54,794 bases of DNA from Sutcliffiella deserti (GCF_020037475.1 NZ_JAIQDB010000014.1:1304-56097), one strand, 5' to 3'; shown: positions 18,843-27,603, numbered from the stretch's first letter. Made by a program: numbers and translations. The notes: generated by a model not told the origin, from the sequence alone.

Positions 18843-18944
18843 ACATCACTTATTACGTTGCGACTAAAATGGGACTTTTGCTACAATGACCCGTGCCGCT
18901 GTGGAAGTACGAAGAAGTATAAGAAGTGCTGTATGAATAAATAA
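18843..18944 (+). pseudogene. Relic of a SEC-C zinc-motif protein
   Basis: The plus frame ending at the TAA 18942-18944 reads YNDPCRCGSTKKYKKCCMNK, a textbook SEC-C motif (CxCGSGxKxKxCC) like the C-terminus of SecA. Upstream the frame is closed by a stop at 18840-18842 and has no start, so only the last ~33 codons of the parent gene survive. Confidence 0.7.
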
Positions 18945-19102
18945 CGTGCTTCCTCGTGAAATAGTATTTTTTTGAAGATTAGTAGAGCATTGCATTTCAT
19001 AATGCATAATAGTATTCCCAATTATTATTTTAGGTGGACTAAAATGATAGAATTTAATAAAGATTTCACTGTTTAATAAAGCCTTGCCAATACAAGAATC
19101 AA

Positions 19103-19134
19103 AACCTCTGGACACTAGATGGTCAGAGGTTTTT
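19103..19134 (+). terminator. Rho-independent terminator
   Basis: AACCTCTG and CAGAGGTT form an 8-bp stem with a 13-base loop and a T-run, at the end of the relic-bearing stretch. Confidence 0.65.
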
Positions 19135-19145
19135 CTGTTTTTTTA

Positions 19146-19388
19146 TTAATATGACTCCGTTACCTCTGTGCCGAGCATCTCGTTCAGTGGGGCCATGACT
19201 CTCGGTGTAATGTTTAGATAATGGATGTGGTTGAACTTTAAGTAGGCCTTGTAAAAGTTCTTCGGTAAAGGAACCCGTTCGGCTTCGTTTCTAAAAAGTA
19301 CGTTAACCGCGCTCTTAAAATTGATAATCAGGCATTTTTCATGCTGCTAATCGTTTAAGAGGTCCAAGCAGTTTTGGTTTTTTTGCAT
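19146..19388 (-). pseudogene. Amber-interrupted 80-residue reading frame, possible relic
   Basis: On minus, ATG 19388 opens a frame [13 protein letters not shown], meets TAG at codon 14 (19347-19349), then continues QHEKCLIINFKSAVNVLFRN...NITPRVMAPLNEMLGTEVTESY to a TAA at 19146. The second part is compositionally protein-like but I recognise no family. There is no clear ribosome binding site. It could be a decayed gene, or a chance frame. Confidence 0.35.
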
Positions 19389-19421
19389 AAATTGTTGTAG
19401 TAAGAATGGAGGTGATTAATT

Positions 19422-20060
19422 TTGAAAAGAACTAAATATTCTGGTTGTTGTAATAAAACTCCAGTTTGGAAATCAGCAAATAGTAATTGTTCTCCTGTAA
19501 GGCGCGGACCCACAAATCCAATATGTCCAATATGCCCAACCGGCCCAAGAGGTCCAGCAGGTCCAGCAGGTCCAGCAGGTCCAGAAGGCCCAGCCGGCTC
19601 AACAGGCCCAGCAGGTCCAGCAGGTCCAGAAGGCCCACCAGGTCCAGAAGGAGGAATAGACTTTTTTGGATTTGACCAAAGTGGAGAGGGTGCGGTCTTA
19701 CCTATTGAAGAAGAAACTACAGTGTTGTCAGTAACTGTAAATGCTGATGCAGACCAATCAGTGAAGGTAGATTCGGTAGCAGAAGTAGATATTATAGTAG
19801 GTTTGTCTACTACTTTTCAGTACACAATAGAGTATTCCTTGTATAGAGATGGAGTACTTTTAGCTACTCTCACAGAGAATAACGAAGGAGATAAACCCGC
19901 TGGAACTGTACGCTTATTTAGTGAAATTCCAAATTTAACTTGGATTGATACACCGGGAGCAGGTGCGCACACTTATGAGGTCCGATTAACTGTAACAGGA
20001 ACTAACATATTAACAGCCACTGTAAGTACAAGGTCATTAAATGTATTTTCATTAAATTAA
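19422..20060 (+). CDS. Collagen-like repeat protein, probable spore surface protein
   Basis: A 212-residue protein that starts at TTG 19422 behind GGAGGTGATTA. The Cys-rich N-terminus (about 1-37) is followed by a Gly-X-Y tract of about 13 triplets ([20 protein letters not shown]... to GPEGG, about 42-78), rich in GPA/GPE. A C-terminal domain of about 130 residues is rich in Thr/Val and likely beta-sheet. This layout is that of BclA-type exosporium or spore-surface collagen-like proteins. There is no signal peptide, which fits spore deposition from the mother cell. Repeat number probably varies between strains. Confidence 0.82.
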   Translation: MKRTKYSGCCNKTPVWKSANSNCSPVRRGPTNPICPICPTGPRGPAGPAGPAGPEGPAGSTGPAGPAGPEGPPGPEGGIDFFGFDQSGEGAVLPIEEETTVLSVTVNADADQSVKVDSVAEVDIIVGLSTTFQYTIEYSLYRDGVLLATLTENNEGDKPAGTVRLFSEIPNLTWIDTPGAGAHTYEVRLTVTGTNILTATVSTRSLNVFSLN

Positions 20061-20096
20061 GGTGTAAAGTAACTCACTTCTATGCAGTGATACTCA

Positions 20097-20127
20097 GACC
20101 GTTGAGAAAATCTCGGCAGTCTTTTTT
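20097..20127 (+). terminator. Terminator of the collagen-like gene
   Basis: GACCGTTGAGA pairs with TCTCGGCAGTC (one mismatch, two G-U pairs) and is followed by six T's. Confidence 0.65.
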
Positions 20128-20339
20128 AGCTTATGAAATGTTTATATATTAGGAGGTCTTTCGAAATTTGCTAAACTATTGGAAGGCCCTTTCTCAATAT
20201 TAGAGGTCATATGTACATAGCTCATCACCGCCGTTTCAACCTTCATAACCACATTAAAAGCGAGTTGCTTGTCCACCAACCCACTTTATACTAATCCTCT
20301 TTAATTCCAATCAAGTTTCAAATGAGGATAAATAAAAAT

Positions 20340-20366
20340 AGCGAACAGAGGCTGCTGCCGTTCGCT
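20340..20366 (-). terminator. Terminator of the manganese catalase gene
   Basis: AGCGAAC and GTTCGCT bracket a GC-rich loop, with the T-rich ATTTTTATTT on the minus side, about 45 bases past the stop. Confidence 0.65.
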
Positions 20367-20410
20367 AAACAAATCCAAATATTAATAGTAGTTTTCCTTC
20401 AAAGAATCTA

Positions 20411-21301
20411 TTACATATTTTTCAATAAACGCTTTTTGATTAGTTCATAATCGTCCCTAGTAATACCAGGGGCAAATTCTTCTGGTAGTTCCTCTAAGTC
20501 TGGGATCGGCCCGCCTTCTGGGGTACCAATTTTCACTTCAAGCGGCTGGCCACTTTCGGGATTTGTCCCTTTCCAGATCATTCCGATATCCCTGTAATCT
20601 GTTTCGCTCCATGTGTATAGCACATTACTTAAGCCTTTTTCTATGAATGGTTTGGCATAATCGAATTTTGAGTTATCAAGATTCGGAACTGGAAGCATCT
20701 TCGTCAAGTCTACCCCTGTAGCAATTTCGATTGCTTTTGCATAGGCGAGGACATGTGTTCCTCCACGAACAAGTAAATACCCAATCATGGTTCGAGCAAC
20801 TGGGTTATCTGTCATCTCATACACTCTCATTTTATGTGTGCGTGCACCAATCTCTAGAAAAAAGTTATGTGTTAAGTCTAAAACCAGATTGCCGCTATTA
20901 AAAACATTATCACCAGTCCAAGCTCTTCCCATTGAATCACCGGGTAGAGCCGTTTGAGCTGTAGCAATAAAATGGTAGGTGTTTCTCGCATCCTTCCCAT
21001 TTTGAAGTGGAGTGATATCGGGATCCCCTGGAAAAGTATTACCGACCGATAACAAATTAATTGCATTAGAAACAAGCTCTACATGGCCAAATTCTTCTGC
21101 TGTAATGCTTGCCACTAAATCATAGAAAGGCTTGAGCTTTTTTTTATTTCTGAAGTTAAAAGACTGAAACATATAGTTATTTAAGGTAGACATCTCCCCA
21201 AACTTTCCACCCAAGAGCTCTTGTACTGCAGCAGCGGCATTCATATCACCGTGAGCGGGTACTGGAAGTTCGATTTGTAATTTATCTATTCTTTTAAACA
21301 T
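20411..21301 (-). CDS. Manganese catalase family protein
   Basis: A 296-residue di-manganese catalase that disproportionates hydrogen peroxide. Ferritin-like four-helix ligands are visible: QELLGGKFGEMSTLNNYM near the N-terminus, EEFGHVE (ExxH) at about 70-76, and ELxxxH-like EIGARTHKMRVYE. The C-terminal lid PEGGPIPDLEELPEEFAPG is typical. Relatives in Bacillus include YdbD and the spore-coat protein CotJC; the full-length C-terminal extension favours a YdbD-like enzyme. Ribosome binding site is GGAGGGGAAATA. Adjacent to a DUF2642 gene on the same strand; a spore link is possible. Confidence 0.93.
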   Translation of the reverse strand: MFKRIDKLQIELPVPAHGDMNAAAAVQELLGGKFGEMSTLNNYMFQSFNFRNKKKLKPFYDLVASITAEEFGHVELVSNAINLLSVGNTFPGDPDITPLQNGKDARNTYHFIATAQTALPGDSMGRAWTGDNVFNSGNLVLDLTHNFFLEIGARTHKMRVYEMTDNPVARTMIGYLLVRGGTHVLAYAKAIEIATGVDLTKMLPVPNLDNSKFDYAKPFIEKGLSNVLYTWSETDYRDIGMIWKGTNPESGQPLEVKIGTPEGGPIPDLEELPEEFAPGITRDDYELIKKRLLKNM

Positions 21302-21369
21302 TATTTCCCCTCCACTTCCTTTTGTTAAGGCAGTTTTCGGATTGATTATTACTTTTTGTAAGTTAAAAC

Positions 21370-21470
21370 CACCCGTTACAATCGTGCTCTTTTCCTGTTA
21401 TATTTCGCTCTTGCTTTTTGTGAGTAGAACAGCGAACAGGCTTACAGCAACAATCTTTAAGAAAAGAGCC
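21370..21470 (-). repeat. Dispersed repeat family A, copy 2
   Basis: Read on minus it starts GGCTCTTTTCTTAAAGATTG, includes TTGCTGTAAG and AAGAGCGA, and ends GGAAAAGAGC. It matches the copies at 249 and 41813 by eye and sits immediately after the DUF2642 gene stop. Confidence 0.6.
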
Positions 21471-21474
21471 TTTA

Positions 21475-21684
21475 CTAACCAGGAAAAACCCATATAATTT
21501 GCTGGGTTCGAATAAAAAAGGGAGTCCCGTTCGATTCAACAACAATGTGGTCAGGCAATACATTTTTCAAAGAGCCACGAACGCTGCCTCTTATAGTTTG
21601 AACAGTTACAGTTTTATCAACAATGGTTGTTAATGTCTGATAAACATAGGGATCATAGAAGCTTAACAGGCTGTTATTTGTCAT
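21475..21684 (-). CDS. DUF2642 family protein (YuzF-like)
   Basis: A 69-residue protein: FYDPYVYQTLTTIVDKTVTVQTIRGSVRGSLKNVLPDHIVVESNGTPFFIRTQQIIWVFP. The pattern of a short beta-barrel of Sm/PRC-like strands around GxVxGxLxxVLPDHIVV is that of DUF2642 proteins such as B. subtilis YuzF, several of which are spore associated. AGGAGGATCTAA precedes the ATG. It lies between repeat family A copy 2 and the catalase gene's upstream side. No defined biochemical role. Confidence 0.8.
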   Translation of the reverse strand: MTNNSLLSFYDPYVYQTLTTIVDKTVTVQTIRGSVRGSLKNVLPDHIVVESNGTPFFIRTQQIIWVFPG

Positions 21685-22267
21685 TTAGATCCTCCTATTC
21701 TAAAGTCATACTTCCTGATTATATGATTCTCGATATGAAAACAGACTAAAAATTATTGTTTAAATTGATACCTTCATGACCTGAGGACTCCCTCCCCTCA
21801 AATCTTGATAAATATACGGAGAGTTCTTCAAGATTGGGTCAAGGGACCTGTCCCTATAACCGTCTGCCCTGAATAATTGTGGCGGTCTATTTTTCCCCCA
21901 TTTAGGTCAAAAGTGCTCGTGATCATGAGGATTATAGCTAATATAATCTGGTTAGAGACTAATTTTGAGTCAAAATTCGATAGCTGGGCAAATTTTTAAG
22001 TCAATTTGACAAGATTTGTGGTTTCATCTAACACATTTAAAAGTCCATCTAATAAATTTCCGAATGTATCTAACAACTCCTGAAATTCATCTACATTTCC
22101 AAAGTTAACAAACTCCCCAGGCTACAACAAACTACACAATAGCAACAATCAATGAGAAAAAAGCCTTCTCTAAAGAATTGAAGGTTGAATCCATGCCAAA
22201 GATTTATTGAATCTAATAGGGGTAATGTGACCTTAGCTTATCGACACAATTTTTGACAAAAAAATGA
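21685..22267. other. Long intergenic stretch upstream of the beta-glucoside locus
   Basis: No gene seen. It contains GGGACCTGTCCCT near 21842-21854, a short palindrome I have seen scattered in Bacillus genomes, and a loose run of CATCTAAC/CATCTAAT copies between about 22025 and 22092. These may be decayed sequence; no function can be supported. Confidence 0.5.
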
Positions 22268-22296
22268 TTGCGTTTTCATAAATATAGGCTTATAAT
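22268..22296 (+). promoter_or_regulatory. Sigma-A promoter of the beta-glucoside locus
   Basis: TTGCGT (22268-22273), a 17-base spacer and a consensus TATAAT (22291-22296). A LacI-type operator begins 7 bases downstream, over the transcription start. Confidence 0.8.
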
Positions 22297-22302
22297 GAAT
22301 TT

Positions 22303-22318
22303 ACGAAAGCGGTTTCAT
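22303..22318. promoter_or_regulatory. LacI-type operator, copy 1
   Basis: ACGAAAGCGGTTTCAT, from the pattern ACGAAANCGNTTTCGT. It sits at the transcription start, ideal for repression. Confidence 0.75.
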
Positions 22319-22431
22319 TATTAAGGAACCTAAATTATAAGTTTTTAGCAGCAATACAACTAAAGGCAAGGACTTCGATAGGAATAGTTCAAAAAAGGCC
22401 TAAAAGCTTATATTATATTTTTTTAACAGTT

Positions 22432-22447
22432 ACGAAAGCGGTTTAGT
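22432..22447. promoter_or_regulatory. LacI-type operator, copy 2
   Basis: ACGAAAGCGGTTTAGT, second copy in the long leader of the GH1 gene. Confidence 0.7.
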
Positions 22448-22470
22448 AAACCTTATATTTTTTGTATATT

Positions 22471-22486
22471 ACGAAAGCGGTTTAGT
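22471..22486. promoter_or_regulatory. LacI-type operator, copy 3
   Basis: ACGAAAGCGGTTTAGT, 39 bases after copy 2 and about 40 bases before the GH1 start codon. Confidence 0.7.
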
Positions 22487-22525
22487 TTAAATAATATTGT
22501 GTTAGATTATGAGAGGAGTCACATC

Positions 22526-23869
22526 ATGGCTATTATACAATTTCCAAAAGATATGAAGTGGGGGGTTGCGACAGCTTCCTATCAAATTGAAGGTGCTGTA
22601 AAGGAAGGTGGAAGAGGACTTTCTATTTGGGATACATTTTCTAAAACACCAGGTAAGGTCGTAAATGGTGATAATGGGGATGTAGCTTGTGACAGCTACC
22701 ATAGGTACGATGAGGACGTAGAAATAATGAACGATCTTGGTGTCGATTATTATCGTTTCTCTGTTGCGTGGCCAAGAATTCTTCCAAATGGTACTGGAGA
22801 AGTAAATCAAGAGGGGTTAAATTACTATCACAATTTAGTAGATCGTTTACTAGAAAAAGGTATTGAACCAATGTGTACCCTTTATCACTGGGACTTGCCA
22901 CAGGCGCTGCAAGATAAAGGTGGTTGGGATAACAGGGAAACGATTGATGCATTTGTAGAGTATGCAGAGGTAATGTTCAAAGAGTTTGAGGGAAAAATAA
23001 AAAATTGGATTACATTCAATGAACCGTGGTGTGTTTCATTTTTATCAAATTATATCGGTGCACATGCCCCTGGTCACAGAGACCTTCAATTGGCGTTGAA
23101 TGTAGCTCACCATTTACATGTAGCACATGGTAAAACGGTCATTCGGTATAGAGAATTAGGATTAGAAGGGAAAATTGGATACGCTCCCAATGTAGAGTGG
23201 AATGAACCGTTTAGCGAAAGACAGGAAGATATTGACGCATGTAACCGTGCAAATGCATTTTTCATTGATTGGTTCTTTGATCCAGTATTCAAAGGATCTT
23301 ATCCACAATATATGGTTGATTGGTTTGCGGCAAAAGGTGCTACTTTAAATATTCAAGATGGTGATATGGAAATAATTAATCAACCAATCGATCTGCTTGG
23401 TATTAATTACTACACAGGTAGTGTTGGAAGATTCAAAGAAAATGAAGGTTTGTTTGACCATGAAAGAGTGGATACAGGCTATCAAAAGACGGATATAGGC
23501 TGGAACATTTACCCTGAAGGATTTTATAAAGTGTTAACCTATATAAGTAAAACATATGGGGATGTGCCAATTTACATTACCGAAAATGGTTCATGCTACA
23601 ACGATGAGCCTTTGAATGGAAAGGTCAAAGATAGTAAACGTACAGATTACTTGAGACAGCATTTAGTATCCTTAAACCGTGCAATGGAGAATGGAGTAAA
23701 CATTAAAGGTTACTTAACTTGGTCCTTATTAGATAACTTTGAGTGGGCAGAAGGATACTCTATGCGTTTCGGAATTGTTCATGTTGACTACCGCACGCTC
23801 GAACGTACAAAAAAGGATAGCTTCTACTGGTATAAACAGACGATTACAAATAATTTCTTTGAAGTTTAA
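22526..23869 (+). CDS. GH1 beta-glucosidase
   Basis: A 447-residue intracellular family 1 glycoside hydrolase, likely hydrolysing beta-linked gluco-oligosaccharides to glucose. The (beta/alpha)8 signature is intact: acid/base Glu166 in TFNEPW and nucleophile Glu353 in YITENG, with YRFSVAWPRILPNGTG and the C-terminal WSLLDNFEWAEGYSMRFG. No signal peptide. ATG 22526 follows GAGAGGAG; the upstream in-frame codons are not needed. Lacking a phosphate-binding motif that I can see and encoded beside an ABC importer rather than a PTS, it probably acts on unphosphorylated sugars. First gene behind three copies of the LacI operator. Confidence 0.94.
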   Translation: MAIIQFPKDMKWGVATASYQIEGAVKEGGRGLSIWDTFSKTPGKVVNGDNGDVACDSYHRYDEDVEIMNDLGVDYYRFSVAWPRILPNGTGEVNQEGLNYYHNLVDRLLEKGIEPMCTLYHWDLPQALQDKGGWDNRETIDAFVEYAEVMFKEFEGKIKNWITFNEPWCVSFLSNYIGAHAPGHRDLQLALNVAHHLHVAHGKTVIRYRELGLEGKIGYAPNVEWNEPFSERQEDIDACNRANAFFIDWFFDPVFKGSYPQYMVDWFAAKGATLNIQDGDMEIINQPIDLLGINYYTGSVGRFKENEGLFDHERVDTGYQKTDIGWNIYPEGFYKVLTYISKTYGDVPIYITENGSCYNDEPLNGKVKDSKRTDYLRQHLVSLNRAMENGVNIKGYLTWSLLDNFEWAEGYSMRFGIVHVDYRTLERTKKDSFYWYKQTITNNFFEV

Positions 23870-23950
23870 GCTCTGACTCAGTGTGTTTGCTCGGAGTGTC
23901 AACTCACATCATAGAAAGAAAGTTGACGCTTCGATATTTTACTATGTATT

Positions 23951-23993
23951 ACAAAGCGCTTAAAATTTCTTTCTGTTTAAAGTAAGCGCTTAC
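23951..23993. promoter_or_regulatory. Two cre-like (CcpA/LacI-family) sites
   Basis: ACAAAGCGCTTAAA at 23951-23964 and the perfect palindrome GTAAGCGCTTAC at 23982-23993, 158 bases before the solute-binding protein gene. The AAGCGCTT core fits the CcpA cre consensus, so catabolite repression of the transporter is likely. Confidence 0.65.
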
Positions 23994-24150
23994 GAGACAG
24001 GTGTACCAAGTTCGAGAAGTCACCACCACATTTTAATCTTGCCTGTTTGTATCCTAATCTTTTGAGGGGGTGAGGAAGTAGAGCGGTAATTAGACTTACT
24101 TGTCATTGAAGTTTTTCAATAAAATTAAATTTTCCAGGGGGGAAAACAAA

Positions 24151-25443
24151 ATGAAAAAGTTTTGGAAACTTGCAGCAACATCAGCCTTAGCTGTGTCTTT
24201 ATTAGCAGCTTGTAATAATAATGCCGGTAGTAATGACGCAGGTGATGATTCATCTAGTGAAAAAATCGGCAGCGGTGACGTTGAATTAGTATTTTGGGAG
24301 TTTGGGAATACGGGATACGATAAATTAATTGAAGAATATGTAGAGGACAATCCACATGTTTCTATTAATCTTCAAAACAGTGATATGAATGACTTACATG
24401 ACAATCTATTTACATCTATTTCTGCAGGTTCTGGTGCACCAGATATTACGATGATTGAAGAAGCGCAAATTGAGAGATATCGTAACGCGGAGCACGCGTT
24501 TGCAAACCTTTTTGATTATGGTGCAGCTGATATTTCAGGCAACTATCTTGATTGGGTATGGCAAAATGGGGAAAATGCAGATGGAAACTTTTTATTCGGA
24601 TTACCAACTGATATCGGTCCAACTGTAATGTTCTATCGTACAGATGTATTTGAAGAAGCAGGCTTTGACTCCTCACCAGAAGCTGTTTCCGAGTTAATCT
24701 CTACTTGGGAAGACTTCGAAAATGTAGCGATAGAAATTAAAGAAAAAACGGGTAAGTTAATGACTGATTCTGGGGAGCTTGTTTACAATGCAAGACGTGA
24801 CCAAGCAACTCAACAGTACTTCAATACAGACGATGAGTTAATTATGGATGAGCACAATCAAATTAAAGACGCGTTTAACTATGTAGCGGATTTATTTGAA
24901 CAAGATCTAGTAGGGGATATTCCTTTATGGACTCCAGAATGGTTTGGAGGTATGGGTGAAGGAACATATGCAACAATGCTAGCTCCAGCGTGGATGCAAG
25001 GTGTTATTAAAGACAACTCTCCTGAAGAAGGTGTTTGGTCTATTACAACAATGCCAGAAGGCGCAGGTAACTGGGGTGGATCTTACTTAGCGGTTCCAGC
25101 TGAGTCTGAAAATGCAGAAGAAGCTTATAAATTTATCTCTTGGTTAACAGCTCCTGAGCAGCAATTAAAAGCATTCTTAGGTTACGGTTTATTCCCATCT
25201 GCACCGGCTGTATATGAGATGCCTGAGTTTATGGAATACGAAGATGCATACTTCGGTGGAATTGCAACTGCACAAATTTTCTCTGAAGCGGCACAACAAG
25301 TAGAGCCAGTTTACAAAGGTAGATTATACTACCCGGTAGATGATGAAATGAAACAAGCACTTGATAACGTTTCTGCTGATGCTGATCGTGAACAAGAGTG
25401 GAAAGAAGCACTTGAAAGAATTCAACTTATTCTAGACAGATAG
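24151..25443 (+). CDS. Sugar ABC transporter substrate-binding lipoprotein
   Basis: A 430-residue family 1 solute-binding protein. The signal peptide ends in lipobox LLAAC (Cys21), followed by an Asn/Asp/Ser-rich linker, so the protein is tethered outside the membrane. VELVFWEFGNTGYDKLIEEY, AGSGAPDITMIEEAQI and FGLPTDIGPTVMFYRTDVFEEAG are typical of CUT1 carbohydrate binders. ATG 24151 follows AGGGGGG. It precedes two permease genes but no ATPase gene, so a shared MsmX-type ATPase elsewhere is expected (inference). Probable ligand: a beta-gluco-oligosaccharide, judged from neighbours. Confidence 0.92.
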   Translation: MKKFWKLAATSALAVSLLAACNNNAGSNDAGDDSSSEKIGSGDVELVFWEFGNTGYDKLIEEYVEDNPHVSINLQNSDMNDLHDNLFTSISAGSGAPDITMIEEAQIERYRNAEHAFANLFDYGAADISGNYLDWVWQNGENADGNFLFGLPTDIGPTVMFYRTDVFEEAGFDSSPEAVSELISTWEDFENVAIEIKEKTGKLMTDSGELVYNARRDQATQQYFNTDDELIMDEHNQIKDAFNYVADLFEQDLVGDIPLWTPEWFGGMGEGTYATMLAPAWMQGVIKDNSPEEGVWSITTMPEGAGNWGGSYLAVPAESENAEEAYKFISWLTAPEQQLKAFLGYGLFPSAPAVYEMPEFMEYEDAYFGGIATAQIFSEAAQQVEPVYKGRLYYPVDDEMKQALDNVSADADREQEWKEALERIQLILDR

Positions 25444-25454
25444 GTTATAGTTCA

Positions 25455-25484
25455 TAGGGTATGGCAGCTGCTTGTCATACCCTA
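25455..25484 (+). promoter_or_regulatory. Intercistronic hairpin after the solute-binding protein gene
   Basis: ATAGGGTATG and CATACCCTAT form a perfect 10-bp stem followed by A's, not T's, on plus. It is more likely an mRNA 3'-end stabiliser that raises binding-protein output over the permeases than a terminator. Confidence 0.55.
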
Positions 25485-25496
25485 TAAAAAAATAAT

Positions 25497-25599
25497 CTTG
25501 TTGGTCGGATTAAAAAGATTGTTTCGAGAGTGGCTTCTATCACTTCCATTCCTCTAGGTGTCAGGGAGTTGATATAGGACATTCTCGAAAACCAACAAG
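25497..25599 (+). ncRNA. Candidate structured RNA element with nested stems
   Basis: The outer stem CTTGTTGGT (25497-25505) pairs perfectly with ACCAACAAG (25591-25599). The inner stem TTTCGAGA (25522-25529) pairs perfectly with TCTCGAAA (25583-25590). On the 3' side the two stems abut with no gap, and on the 5' side a 16-base bulge separates them. The 53-base apical region can fold further (CTAT with ATAG, TCC with GGA). It lies between the solute-binding protein and permease genes. I match it to no known riboswitch or T-box. Confidence 0.45.
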
Positions 25600-25681
25600 A
25601 GGTTTCCAACATTTTTTTATTAAGCTCTTTTCGTAAAGATGCGAAAACAGCCATTTATTATTTCTTTAAGGGGGATTAAAG

Positions 25682-26599
25682 GTGGATACAACTAAAAAGG
25701 GTAACCGTTTATCCGAGAAAAAGCGTACAGCTTTATCAGCATATTTTTTTATCTCACCATTCTTCATCCTATTTGCTATTTTTGGGCTGTTCCCAATGAT
25801 ATTTAGTTTCTATTTATCTTTCTTCCGCTGGGATGGCTTAAATGCGATGGAGTTTAATGGTTTGAAAAACTTTTCCTTTATATTTAACGATCCTGTGTTC
25901 TTCTCTTCCATTGTAAACACATTTCTTATTGGAATTATGGGGACCGTACCTCAAATCGTTGCGGCATTATTGATCGCCTTTGCTTTAAACTCAGCATTAA
26001 TACGTTTTCGTAATACCTTTCGCACATTGGTGTTTTTACCGTATATTACTTCCATCGTATCTGTAGCAATTATATTTGGACTTATTTTTAATAATCAACC
26101 ATTTGGATTTGCTAACTATTTTTTAAGTTTCTTTGATATTGAGCCTATTCGTTGGAATGCTGAAGATTGGCCAGTTAAAATCGCCATTGCGACAATGGTC
26201 TTTTGGAGATGGGTAGGATACAACACAATTATCTTCTTAGCTGGTATGCAGAGTATTCCAAAAGAGTTATATGAAGCAGCAAAAATTGATGGGGCAACAG
26301 TCGGGCAGCAAATTCGCCTTATCACTTTACCAATGTTAAAGCCGATTACGATGTTCGTCGTGTTCACAGCAACAATCGGAAGCTTGCAACTATTCACTGA
26401 ACCGTTAATTTTCTTAGGAAGAGGCTTACGTGAAGAAGGTATTACAATGGTTGCATACCTTTGGAGAGACGCGTTTGTGTATAACTCCTTCGGAACAGCA
26501 TCCGCAGCAGCAATTGTTTTATTCTTTATCATTATCACGTTAACTGCAATTAACTTGCTAATTACAAATCAACTTGGACGTTCGAAAAAAATTAGCTAG
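25682..26599 (+). CDS. Sugar ABC transporter permease 1 (MalF-like)
   Basis: A 305-residue CUT1 permease with six predicted helices, starting near residue 18. The EAA loop is YEAAKIDGATVGQQIRLITLPMLKP (about 198-222), the contact site for the ATPase. It starts at GTG 25682 behind AAGGGGGAT. It is separated by only 11 bases from the second permease, with which it forms the channel. Confidence 0.92.
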   Translation: MDTTKKGNRLSEKKRTALSAYFFISPFFILFAIFGLFPMIFSFYLSFFRWDGLNAMEFNGLKNFSFIFNDPVFFSSIVNTFLIGIMGTVPQIVAALLIAFALNSALIRFRNTFRTLVFLPYITSIVSVAIIFGLIFNNQPFGFANYFLSFFDIEPIRWNAEDWPVKIAIATMVFWRWVGYNTIIFLAGMQSIPKELYEAAKIDGATVGQQIRLITLPMLKPITMFVVFTATIGSLQLFTEPLIFLGRGLREEGITMVAYLWRDAFVYNSFGTASAAAIVLFFIIITLTAINLLITNQLGRSKKIS

Positions 26600-26610
26600 G
26601 GGGGACTAAA

Positions 26611-27459
26611 ATGGCAGGGAAAAGAGAAGTAGGAGAAGGGAAATTCTCACCTAAAAAATTATTAGTATATGTAAGCTTAATCATTGGTTCTTTAGTTTCC
26701 CTCTTTCCGTTTTACTATATGTTCGTAATGGCTACCCGATTAAATAGGGAGATTAACCAAGTGCCGCCTCCGTTTATTCCAGGAAAGCATTTGGTAGAAA
26801 ACTTTCAGAAAGTGTTAAGCAGTATCGATTTTTTTGGAGCAATGTGGAACTCCTTCTTTGTAGCAACGACTGTAACGTTAGGGACACTATTTTTAAGCTC
26901 TCTAGCTGGTTATGCCTTCGCGAAGCTTGATTTTAAAGGGAAAAGTATTTTATTTGGGATGATTTTAGTAACGATGATGGTCCCACCACAGTTAGGTTTA
27001 ATTCCGCAATATTATATCATTACAACGTTAGGTTGGTTGAATGATTTTAAAGCGATAATTATCCCTGGTTTAATCAACGCATTCGGTATCTTTTGGATGA
27101 GACAATATATAAAAGATGGTGTACCTTATGAAATTATCGAAGCGGCAAAAATCGATGGTTGTTCTAACTTCCGTATCTATTGGAATATTGTTGTACCAAT
27201 GATTTTGCCAGCATTCGCGACGTTAGGAATTATCGTCTTCATGGCAGTCTGGAACGACTTCTTATGGCCGCTGGTCGTGTTAAGAGATCCATCTATGCAT
27301 ACATTACAAGTTGCGTTACGCGCGCTAAACGATGCTCGTCTAATGGATTATGGTATGATTATGTCCGGAACGTTCTGGGCGACCGTACCGTTGCTAATTG
27401 TCTTCTTATTGTTCAACCGTTTATTTATTCAAAGCCTATCTGAAGGTGCAGTTAAGTAA
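26611..27459 (+). CDS. Sugar ABC transporter permease 2 (MalG-like)
   Basis: A 282-residue CUT1 permease with six predicted helices. It has the periplasm-facing PPPFIPGKHLVENFQKVL segment typical of MalG-like partners and the EAA loop IIEAAKIDGCSNFRIYWNIVVPMILPAF (about 177-203). A GGGGGGAC-type site precedes the ATG. It is co-transcribed with permease 1 and followed by the YesL-like gene. Confidence 0.92.
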   Translation: MAGKREVGEGKFSPKKLLVYVSLIIGSLVSLFPFYYMFVMATRLNREINQVPPPFIPGKHLVENFQKVLSSIDFFGAMWNSFFVATTVTLGTLFLSSLAGYAFAKLDFKGKSILFGMILVTMMVPPQLGLIPQYYIITTLGWLNDFKAIIIPGLINAFGIFWMRQYIKDGVPYEIIEAAKIDGCSNFRIYWNIVVPMILPAFATLGIIVFMAVWNDFLWPLVVLRDPSMHTLQVALRALNDARLMDYGMIMSGTFWATVPLLIVFLLFNRLFIQSLSEGAVK

Positions 27460-27603
27460 TACGGTGCTTTATGGAAAAGGTTACATTAGAAGAAATGAGA
27501 CGATATAATAAAGAAATCTAGAATCTATCTTACCAATGAATAGGGTTGGCTATGAAGCGATGAAAATAGCTCTGGCCGACCCTATCACATCGAGGTGATA
27601 CAG

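Larger units (their letters stand above)
20061..20410. other. Gap between collagen-like gene and catalase
   Basis: Holds two terminators (20097-20127 and 20340-20366). An AGGAGGTC ribosome-binding-site-like string near 20151 has no reading frame behind it. Nothing else is recognised. Confidence 0.5.

Noticed and set aside
25455..25484. Terminator after the solute-binding protein gene
   Set aside because: The perfect hairpin is followed by A's rather than T's on the coding strand, so a stability or processing role fits better.
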